DNA of 5,656 bases from a bacterium. Lineage in GTDB: Bacteria; Desulfobacterota; Anaeroferrophillalia; Anaeroferrophillales; Tharpellaceae. Shown in pieces: positions 1 through 4,754 of the stretch. Numbering within the stretch: position 1 is the first letter of the stretch; each line of letters opens with the position of its first letter. Under the pieces are notes generated by a model. The model searched no databases. It saw only the letters and a list, made by a program, of their open reading frames with translations, and had not been told where the DNA came from. Position numbers and translations under genes: made by a program. Where the stretch lies: the NCBI GenBank assembly GCA_029935295.1, contig JAOZKP010000148.1, positions 1 to 5,656 on the forward strand, in the 5' to 3' direction.

Positions 1-4
1 AAAA

Positions 5-487
5 ATGAGTGAAGTTGTGAGAAAGTATGAGTTGCTCTACATTCATCCCGGCAATTTGCCGAGTGAAGATGTGGAGAAGGTTGATGAAATTCTGAATGGG
101 ACGCTTGAGAACCTTGAGGGTGAGCTTTTGTACCGTGAAGATTGGGGGGTTCGCGCCCTGGCCTATCCGGTGAATAAATTTGCTGACGGACGTTATATTC
201 TGTTGCGTCTCGCCTGTTCGGCCGGGTGTCTGAAAGAGATTGAAAGACGTTTCAAAATTACCGAATCAGTAATTAAATTTCTCTCAATCCGGTTGGCCGA
301 TGATTATGTTCAGGAGGAAATCCCTGAGCCGGTTGTTGAAACTGCCGAGGGTGAAGAGGGTAGTGAAGAAACCCGGGAAGAGGTTGTCGCGACGACTGAG
401 GCCGAAGTGAGCAGCACTGCAGTTGTTGAAGAAGAAAGTGCGGCTGAGAATAAAGATTCTGAAGATGAAACCCCGGGAGAAGAATAA
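5..487 (+). CDS. rpsF: 30S ribosomal protein S6 with long acidic C-terminal tail
   Basis: S6 is a small-subunit protein that pairs with S18 on the platform of the 30S subunit. The family signature is clear: an N-terminal strand with YELLYIHPG (residues 8-16), the block DWGVRALAYPVNKFADGRYILL (split here as DWGVRALAYP, 46-55, and VNKFADGRYILL, 56-67), and RRFKITESVIKFLSIR (81-96). The fold ends near residue 100. Residues 101-160 form a tail with 21 Glu and 2 Asp but only one Arg and one Lys. The protein is 160 residues, whereas E. coli S6 is about 130-135 including its own shorter Glu-rich tail. The C-terminus is Glu-Glu, as in the E. coli S6 form to which RimK adds glutamates; whether that happens here is inference. 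The ATG is four bases from the window edge, so its ribosome binding site and any S6:S18 leader element lie outside. The stop overlaps the rpsR start by one base, indicating translational coupling. Confidence 0.97.
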   Translation: MSEVVRKYELLYIHPGNLPSEDVEKVDEILNGTLENLEGELLYREDWGVRALAYPVNKFADGRYILLRLACSAGCLKEIERRFKITESVIKFLSIRLADDYVQEEIPEPVVETAEGEEGSEETREEVVATTEAEVSSTAVVEEESAAENKDSEDETPGEE

Positions 488-768
488 TGGCTTTTGCAAA
501 GAAAAGAACTGATGCAAAGGGAGGCAGTCGGCGCCGCTCTTTTGTGACCAGAAGAAAATATTGTCGTTTTTGTGCCGATAGCTCTTTGAAGATTGACTAT
601 AAAGATATTCGTCTGCTCCGCTACTATATCAGCGAGAAGGGTAAAATTGTTCCGCGGCGGATTTCGGGAACCTGTTCCGCACATCAGCGTGAGTTGATGG
701 TGGCAATTAAGCGGGCACGTAATATTGCTCTGCTGCCTTTTTCAGTGAGCTCTCCGAAACCGTATTAA
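487..768 (+). CDS. rpsR: 30S ribosomal protein S18 (four-ligand Cys/His form)
   Basis: S18 binds S6 and 16S rRNA on the 30S platform. The 93-residue protein has a basic N-terminus (KKRTDAKGGSRRR) and the family core KIDYKDIRLLRYYISEKGKI (35-54), followed by VPRRISGTCSAHQREL (55-70) and the ending IKRARNIALLPF (74-85). Cys26 and Cys29 (CRFC) with Cys63 and His66 (CSAH) make a CxxC...CxxH set that could bind zinc. S18 is known to occur in Cys-containing and Cys-lacking forms, and this is the Cys-containing one. Its ATG overlaps the rpsF stop as TAATG, and a GGGAG stretch at 475-479, inside the rpsF tail codons, can serve as its ribosome binding site. No priB or ssb gene lies between rpsF and rpsR, unlike the E. 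coli and Firmicute arrangements. Confidence 0.97.
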   Translation: MAFAKKRTDAKGGSRRRSFVTRRKYCRFCADSSLKIDYKDIRLLRYYISEKGKIVPRRISGTCSAHQRELMVAIKRARNIALLPFSVSSPKPY

Positions 769-776
769 CGGTTCGG
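754..776 (+). other. Stem-loop enclosing the rpsR stop codon
   Basis: CCGAAACCG (754-762) and CGGTTCGG (769-776) pair as eight base pairs with one bulged A. The six-base loop TATTAA (763-768) contains the rpsR stop codon. The downstream sequence TTGTGATTTTG has no clean T-run, so this does not look like a full intrinsic terminator. A partial attenuator, an RNA processing or stability element, or chance are all possible. Confidence 0.4.
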
Positions 777-844
777 TTGTGATTTTGCCTGAATTGTTGG
801 TTCTGGTCAGAAAAAGTGTGGTCAAATTTTGGGAATTGTAGATT

Positions 845-1828
845 GTGGTTGAAGATCAGGTTATTGTAAGTCGTGTGTTGCCGATTGCGGTGATTTTTAC
901 GATTATGCTCTACCTTGGTGGCGCCCTTTTTCCGATTGTCGGAGCTTTGATCGGTCTGGCGACGATAGCCCCCGGGATTTATTTGCGTTTTCAGACGAGG
1001 TTGCGCTGGCCGCCGACAGTTATGGTAATCGCAGTTGTCGGGTTGCTCTTTCTGGTTTTTCGGGCTTCATCACCGGTGGCCGTATACTTTTTTGAGTTCG
1101 GTCTTTCGAGTTTGGTGCTTGATGATCTCTTAAGGCGTCGGCGTTTCGGGGTTGAAACTCTGTTTATCGCGGCTGCTGTGACGACTTTTGCAATCATTAT
1201 GGTGATGGTTTGGTTAAGTTCAGGCCAGGGTCTGACGCCGGTAACTTTGACTGAGCGTTTTCTGCAGGCAAACATCGAAGCAGTCTGTGCTATCTACGCA
1301 AATGCTGGGGTTTCCGCAGCCCAGCTTGCGACTCTGCGCCAGGCGGCGGAAGAGGTTGCCGTCTGGGCCGGGTCATTTTTCCCGACGCTGTTATTTGTGG
1401 CTTTTTTTGCAGTACAGTCATTCGGTTTTGGTGTGGCGCGAATTTTTTACGGCAAGCGCCATGCAGCCCAGCCGGAGATTTTAAGCAAGGCTGCGGCGTT
1501 TTCCCGAATGCAGTTGCCGTCCCTGCTGGTGTGGCCCCTGATAATCTCTCTGGCGGCGGTGTTTTTTCTGCCGCTGTCGACAACATGGCGAATTGTATCC
1601 TTAAATTGTGCCGGGATTTTACTTTTTGCTTACCTGGTTCAGGGTTTTGCAATTCTACAGTTTGTGTTTGAGAGTTTTGCTGTTGGCAAGGTGCCGCGGT
1701 TTTTTCTATTTTTTATTTTTTTAGCATTTCAGTTTCTTTTTATCTTCTTTATCCTGTGCGGAGTATTCGATATCTGGTTTGATTTTAGAACCAGAATTAT
1801 GCGCCGGCAGCAGGGTTTGAAGCAATGA
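845..1828 (+). CDS. DUF2232 (YybS-like) polytopic membrane protein
   Basis: This is an uncharacterised integral inner-membrane protein of 327 residues; its biochemical role is unknown. About eight or nine hydrophobic segments are visible, roughly at residues 11-29, 30-47, 57-73, 78-94, 104-124, 174-200, 225-245, 250-277 and 284-308. A more polar stretch (125-172) sits between the fifth and sixth, and a basic patch (RRRR, 97-100) follows the fourth. The C-terminal half has the look of DUF2232: FSRMQLPSLLVWPLI (219-233), the LLFAYLVQGFAI region (259-270), and LCGVFDIWFDFR (304-315) before a basic end. The GTG start is the first start after an in-frame TAG at 839-841, with a weak GGGA at 831-834. 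The next in-frame ATG (905) would remove half of the first hydrophobic segment. It sits between rpsR and rplI, the position I recall for this family in delta-proteobacterial genomes, and is probably co-transcribed with them. Confidence 0.85.
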   Translation: MVEDQVIVSRVLPIAVIFTIMLYLGGALFPIVGALIGLATIAPGIYLRFQTRLRWPPTVMVIAVVGLLFLVFRASSPVAVYFFEFGLSSLVLDDLLRRRRFGVETLFIAAAVTTFAIIMVMVWLSSGQGLTPVTLTERFLQANIEAVCAIYANAGVSAAQLATLRQAAEEVAVWAGSFFPTLLFVAFFAVQSFGFGVARIFYGKRHAAQPEILSKAAAFSRMQLPSLLVWPLIISLAAVFFLPLSTTWRIVSLNCAGILLFAYLVQGFAILQFVFESFAVGKVPRFFLFFIFLAFQFLFIFFILCGVFDIWFDFRTRIMRRQQGLKQ

Positions 1829-1884
1829 CCTTTACGGTTATTTGGGAAGAAGTCTGAGAGAATATATTTTGGAGGATTTTTATC

Positions 1885-2412
1885 ATGAGAATAATTTTAC
1901 AGGAGCCGGTTGAACATCTTGGTAATATCGGTGAGACCGTAACCGTTGCTGATGGTTACGCCCGAAACTATCTTTTGCCGACCGGCCGGGCGATAGTTGC
2001 CAATGAGAGCAACATCAACTACGTTAAACATCATATGCGTGGCCTGGAGAAGAAACGTTTGCGTCTGCAGGCTCAGGGTGAGGCACTGCGTGAGCGTTTG
2101 CAGGCTTTGACTCTGGAGTTCGAACGTAAAGTCGGCGAACAGGGCAAGCTCTTTGGTTCCGTAACCGCAATGGATGTTGCCGAGCAATTGCAAGAGAAAG
2201 ATATCGAGATTGACCGGCGTAAGATTGAACTTCCCGAAGCGATTAAAAACGTTGGTGACTTCAAAGCTCTGGTGAAGGTTCAGGTCGGCATTGTTGCTGA
2301 AGTTAAAATTGTGGTTGCCAGTGACCAGGATGAGGTTGCTCTGGCTGATGAAACTGATGTTGTTGCAGAAGTTGAAGCTGAAACTGAAGCCAGTGAAGAG
2401 GTTGAAGCTTAA
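1885..2412 (+). CDS. rplI: 50S ribosomal protein L9 with acidic C-terminal tail
   Basis: L9 is a two-domain large-subunit protein near the base of the L1 stalk that helps maintain reading-frame fidelity. The N-terminal rRNA-binding domain is typical: MRIILQEPVEHLGNIGETV (1-19) and VADGYARNYLLPTGRAIVA (21-39). A long linking helix follows (about 42-80), then the C-terminal domain with GKLFGSVTAMDVAEQL (87-102) and RRKIELPEAIKNVG (111-124). The folded part ends near residue 145. Residues 146-175 are an added tail with 13 Asp/Glu and no Lys/Arg, making the protein 175 residues against about 149 in E. coli. The start is well supported by GGAGG at 1871-1875, nine bases before the ATG. It lies 56 bases after the DUF2232 gene and is the last gene of the ribosomal operon; stem-loops follow it. 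Confidence 0.97.
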   Translation: MRIILQEPVEHLGNIGETVTVADGYARNYLLPTGRAIVANESNINYVKHHMRGLEKKRLRLQAQGEALRERLQALTLEFERKVGEQGKLFGSVTAMDVAEQLQEKDIEIDRRKIELPEAIKNVGDFKALVKVQVGIVAEVKIVVASDQDEVALADETDVVAEVEAETEASEEVEA

Positions 2413-2434
2413 AATAGTATTCGCTTGATTGTTA

Positions 2435-2473
2435 TTCCGGGAGTGGTTCGAGATTGTTGGGCCGCTCCCGGAA
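2435..2473 (+). terminator. GC-rich stem-loop after rplI, possible terminator
   Basis: TTCCGGGAGTGG (2435-2446) pairs with CCGCTCCCGGAA (2462-2473): twelve base pairs including one G-T wobble, with a 15-base loop. It begins 22 bases after the rplI stop. Only AATTTCCC follows, so the T-run is weak; the strong stem makes termination or 3'-end protection plausible but not certain. Confidence 0.55.
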
Positions 2474-2484
2474 ATTTCCCTACC

Positions 2485-2519
2485 CGGTTAATTCGTTGTT
2501 GAGACAACAAATTAATCCG
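2485..2519 (+). terminator. Second stem-loop after rplI
   Basis: The arms 2485-2499 and 2504-2519 pair across a four-base loop (TGAG). There are 14 pairs, with one C/A mismatch (2494/2509) and one unpaired T (2516). The closing CGG/CCG is GC-rich but the middle is AT-rich. It is followed by a moderately T-rich sequence (GTTCGGTCTGTTT). It could be a back-up terminator or part of a structured 3' end. Confidence 0.4.
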
Positions 2520-2533
2520 CCGTTCGGTCTGTT

Positions 2534-2559
2534 TATGCTTTCTTGTCCATGAAAGCGTA
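2534..2559 (+). terminator. Third stem-loop with T-rich flank
   Basis: TATGCTTTC (2534-2542) pairs with GAAAGCGTA (2551-2559): nine pairs with one wobble and an eight-base loop. The following sequence TTTCTAGATCTTTT is the most T-rich flank of the three stem-loops, though interrupted. A terminator role for the ribosomal operon is plausible. Confidence 0.4.
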
Positions 2560-2637
2560 TTTCTAGATCTTTTCGCTTCGCTTACAGATACAGTTTCTCT
2601 TTTTTCTTTCCTGACAGCTTTTCACAGTGTCGTTGTT

Positions 2638-2666
2638 TTGATGTCATAAAATATCTTCAATATAAT
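2638..2666 (+). promoter_or_regulatory. Candidate sigma-70 promoter for dnaB (upstream)
   Basis: A -35-like TTGATG (2638-2643, four of six to TTGACA) is separated by 17 bases from a perfect -10 TATAAT (2661-2666). Initiation would fall near 2673, giving a leader of about 100 bases before dnaB. It lies downstream of the stem-loops, as expected for a fresh start. No transcript data are available. Confidence 0.6.
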
Positions 2667-2675
2667 TTTTTGTGG

Positions 2676-2705
2676 TTGAAAACAATTACTAAATGTGTGT
2701 ATGAT
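2676..2705 (+). promoter_or_regulatory. Candidate second promoter for dnaB
   Basis: TTGAAA (2676-2681, five of six) and TATGAT (2700-2705, five of six) are separated by 18 bases. Initiation would fall near 2712 and would cut off the first bases of the stem-loop at 2709-2749. It is in tandem with the promoter just upstream; either or both may be used. Confidence 0.4.
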
Positions 2706-2708
2706 TCA

Positions 2709-2749
2709 GATTACGCAGAAGTGGATTTTATCATTTCGGCCGCGTAATC
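2709..2749 (+). promoter_or_regulatory. Stem-loop in the dnaB leader
   Basis: GATTACGC (2709-2716) is a perfect inverted repeat of GCGTAATC (2742-2749). Inside it, GAAGTGG (2718-2724) pairs with TCATTTC (2731-2737) using two wobbles, closing on the loop ATTTTA. The two stems are joined by an asymmetric internal loop (A2717 against GGCC 2738-2741). It ends 27 bases before the dnaB ATG. It could be an RNA regulatory structure or, as DNA, a binding site with half-sites 33 bases apart. Function is not known. Confidence 0.45.
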
Positions 2750-2776
2750 AAATCTTTCCTTTCGGTTGATAATAAT

Positions 2777-4228
2777 ATGGTACAAAACAGTAATAAAAAA
2801 GTGGATACTGATTCGCTTCGAATCCCGCCGCAGAGTCTGATGGCGGAAGAGGCCCTGCTTGGTGGGGTGATGCTTGAGAATGAGGCCCTGACTCAGGTGA
2901 CCGACTATGTTAAAGAGGTCGATTTCTATCGTCCGGGGAACCGGGAAATTTTCAGTTCGATTCTGACTTTGGCCAAAAATCAGGAGCCGATTGATCTGGT
3001 GACGGTTGCCGATCACCTGAAGCAGCGCAAAAAACTTGATGCGGTCGGCGGCAGCGGTTATCTCTCGTCACTGGTCGATAATGTCCATACTGCAGCTAAC
3101 CTTACGTCGTATGCTCGAATAGTTAAAAATAAATCACTGCTTCGCAGTTTGATCTCAACTTCGACCGATATCATTGAACAGAGCTACGGTGAAATTGAGG
3201 ATGTCGATGTCCTGGTTGATCAGGCCGAAAGATCTATTCTTGAGGTCGCAAGAAACCGGGGTCAGTCGGAAATTACGCCGATCAACGAGATTGTAAAGAG
3301 AAGCTTTGCCGCCATCGATGCCGCCTATCGCAGTAATTCAACGATTACTGGAGTCTCTACCGGTTTCAGTAAAATTGACAATCTTACGAGTGGTTTTCAG
3401 CGTTCGGATCTGATAATTATTGCGGGCCGGCCGAGTATGGGAAAAACCTCTTTTGCTTTGAATATTGCCCAGAATAGTGCCGCCAATCCCGATAGCAGCA
3501 GTAAAGTGGCTTTTTTCTCACTCGAGATGTCGAAAGAACAGCTGGTGACCCGGCTGCTCTGCAGTCAGTCCGAGATTAACGCGCAGACACTTCGGGGCGG
3601 GCTCCTTAAAGATGAGGATTGGCCCCGCCTTTCGGCGGCGGCAGCCGTAGTTTCAGAGCTGCCAATCTATATCGATGATACGTCAGCCATCAGTGTTATG
3701 GAGATGCGGGCCAAAGCCCGGCGCCTGAAAAATGATAAAGGTCTGGATCTGGTGTTTGTTGACTATCTTCAGCTGATGCGCGGTGATGGCGAGAGCCGGG
3801 AACGCGAGATTTCCGAAATTTCACGCTCTTTGAAAGCGATGGCAAAAGAGCTTGAAGTGCCGGTGGTTGCCCTGTCGCAGCTTAATCGGAGTGTTGAATC
3901 ACGGCCCGATAAACGGCCGCAGCTCTCTGATCTGCGGGAGTCAGGAGCCATCGAACAGGATGCCGATGTAATCATGTTTGTCTATCGTGATGAAGTTTAT
4001 AATAAAGACAACCCGGAAAATGCCGGGCTGGCTGAGATTCTCGTTCGTAAACAGCGAAATGGCCCAACTGGCGTGGCTGAAATGCGGTTTTTTGGTGAAT
4101 TTACTCAGTTTCGTGATATAGACAGGCGTTACGATGAGTATGCTGAAGGCACGCATCCCGGTATGTCGGAAGGAGAGCTCACAGCGATAGAGAGCGATTT
4201 TTCCCATTTTGACGATATGAATGGTTGA
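2777..4228 (+). CDS. dnaB: Replicative DNA helicase DnaB
   Basis: DnaB is the hexameric ring helicase that unwinds DNA 5' to 3' ahead of the replisome and contacts primase. The 483-residue length is normal. The N-terminal domain begins with RIPPQSLMAEEALLGG (15-30) and runs to about residue 155. The RecA-like ATPase domain shows Walker A GRPSMGKTS (217-225), FSLEMSKEQLVTRLL (247-261), Walker B LDLVFVDYLQLM (323-334), the VPVVALSQLNRSVESR motif (361-376), SDLRESGAIEQDADVIMF (384-401) and the arginine-finger block RKQRNGPTG (424-432). No intein interrupts these motifs, which are common insertion sites. The C-terminal tail (450-483) is acidic. The ATG at 2777 puts the conserved N-terminus in place, but no convincing Shine-Dalgarno precedes it, the upstream bases being GGTTGATAATAAT. 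It is likely transcribed from its own promoter and followed by the stress-protein gene. Confidence 0.98.
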   Translation: MVQNSNKKVDTDSLRIPPQSLMAEEALLGGVMLENEALTQVTDYVKEVDFYRPGNREIFSSILTLAKNQEPIDLVTVADHLKQRKKLDAVGGSGYLSSLVDNVHTAANLTSYARIVKNKSLLRSLISTSTDIIEQSYGEIEDVDVLVDQAERSILEVARNRGQSEITPINEIVKRSFAAIDAAYRSNSTITGVSTGFSKIDNLTSGFQRSDLIIIAGRPSMGKTSFALNIAQNSAANPDSSSKVAFFSLEMSKEQLVTRLLCSQSEINAQTLRGGLLKDEDWPRLSAAAAVVSELPIYIDDTSAISVMEMRAKARRLKNDKGLDLVFVDYLQLMRGDGESREREISEISRSLKAMAKELEVPVVALSQLNRSVESRPDKRPQLSDLRESGAIEQDADVIMFVYRDEVYNKDNPENAGLAEILVRKQRNGPTGVAEMRFFGEFTQFRDIDRRYDEYAEGTHPGMSEGELTAIESDFSHFDDMNG

Positions 4229-4237
4229 TTTTGACCT

Positions 4238-4244
4238 GAGGAGG
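4238..4244 (+). promoter_or_regulatory. Strong Shine-Dalgarno that decides the usp start
   Basis: GAGGAGG lies five bases before ATG at 4250 but only two before the in-frame GTG at 4247. The spacing favours the ATG. It is the strongest ribosome binding site in the window and contrasts with the lack of one before dnaB. Confidence 0.75.
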
Positions 4245-4249
4245 TTGTG

Positions 4250-4708
4250 ATGTTGGGAATCCGGCGAAAAATAATGGTCGCGGTTGATGGCTCTGCGGTA
4301 TCCGACAAAGCGGTGAATGAAGCGATTTGGCTGGCCGGTAGTCAGGAGGGAAGTTTTAAGAATAAGTTGATCGCGGTGTTTGTTAAAAATGACCGGGTGC
4401 GGGATTACGATGATCTGTTTGTTCGCGGGATACCGGTTGAAGAGATTAGTGAACGTTGGGAAAAGATTATCGAACACGCTTTTTTTGTTGTCAAGAAGCT
4501 GGCTGCGGAAAAGGACATTGCCCTTGAAACGGTTATCGTTGAAGGTGAGCCTGCATCAATTATAGTTGCGCTTACAAAAAAGCATGATGTCGATCTGCTG
4601 GTCATCGGCAGTACCGGCAAGGGTAGTATGAAGCGGGCCTTTCTCGGCAGTGTTTCAGCCGAGGTTATCGAAAATGCCGGTTGCGGAGTTTATGTGGCCA
4701 GGGCCTAG
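4250..4708 (+). CDS. UspA-family universal stress protein, ATP-binding type
   Basis: This is a cytoplasmic single-domain universal stress protein of 152 residues. The N-terminal strand KIMVAVDGS (residues 7-15) carries the Asp that normally contacts adenine (Asp13). The alpha/beta fold ends with VEGEPASIIVAL (97-108), VDLLVIGSTGKGS (114-126), FLGSVSAEVI (131-140) and GVYVAR (146-151). The nucleotide motif G-2x-G-9x-G-S is intact (Gly120, Gly123, Gly133, Ser134), so ATP binding is predicted; its client or signalling role is unknown. Start choice: ATG at 4250 from Shine-Dalgarno spacing; GTG at 4247 would add one residue. It begins 21 bases after the dnaB stop, so read-through from dnaB is likely. 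A partial palindrome, CCAGGGCCTAGGGCCTGG (4698-4715), surrounds its stop codon. Confidence 0.9.
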   Translation: MLGIRRKIMVAVDGSAVSDKAVNEAIWLAGSQEGSFKNKLIAVFVKNDRVRDYDDLFVRGIPVEEISERWEKIIEHAFFVVKKLAAEKDIALETVIVEGEPASIIVALTKKHDVDLLVIGSTGKGSMKRAFLGSVSAEVIENAGCGVYVARA

Positions 4709-4724
4709 GGCCTGGAAGATTGAT

Positions 4725-4745
4725 CGAGAAAAAATGGCATTCTCG
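4725..4745. terminator. Weak stem-loop between convergent usp and fdhD
   Basis: CGAGAA (4725-4730) and TTCTCG (4740-4745) form six base pairs around a nine-base loop in the short gap between the two convergent genes. Neither strand has a T-run immediately after the stem. Position suggests a shared terminator, but the structure is weak. Confidence 0.3.
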
Positions 4746-4754
4746 GACAGCCTT

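Larger units (their letters stand above)
2413..2776. other. 364-base non-coding region between rplI and dnaB
   Basis: No convincing protein-coding gene lies here on either strand. In order it holds three stem-loops (2435-2473, 2485-2519, 2534-2559), a T/C-rich stretch around 2591-2612, two candidate promoters (2638-2666 and 2676-2705) and a larger stem-loop (2709-2749) just before dnaB. The layout fits the end of the ribosomal operon followed by an independent dnaB transcription start. A small RNA from this region cannot be excluded from sequence alone. Confidence 0.7.

Noticed and set aside
310..684. Open - strand frame of 124 codons opposite rpsF and rpsR.
   Set aside because: It lies entirely opposite two certain ribosomal-protein genes, is Ser/Thr-rich as expected from the complement of Glu-rich codons, and has no family features.
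1829..1884. Possible promoter before rplI using TATATT at 1863-1868.
   Set aside because: No -35-like hexamer sits at 16-18 bases upstream; the site is explained by AT-rich sequence next to the Shine-Dalgarno.
2701..2769. A 22-codon open frame ending 7 bases before dnaB, a possible leader peptide.
   Set aside because: No Shine-Dalgarno precedes its ATG, that ATG overlaps a candidate -10 element, and the composition is unremarkable; length is within chance.
3425..4080. Possible intein or insertion in dnaB ATPase motifs.
   Set aside because: Walker A, Walker B and the arginine-finger block follow one another at normal spacing with no extra sequence.
4247..4249. GTG as the start of the universal stress protein.
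   Set aside because: Only two bases separate it from the GAGGAGG site; the adjacent ATG at 4250 has proper spacing.
3941..4477. Open - strand frame of 178 codons opposite the dnaB end and usp start.
   Set aside because: It is the antisense of two well-supported genes and shows no recognisable domain.
4698..4715. Near-palindrome around the usp stop codon as a terminator.
   Set aside because: It has a central mismatch, a two-base loop and no T-run; it arises partly from a GGGCCT direct repeat.
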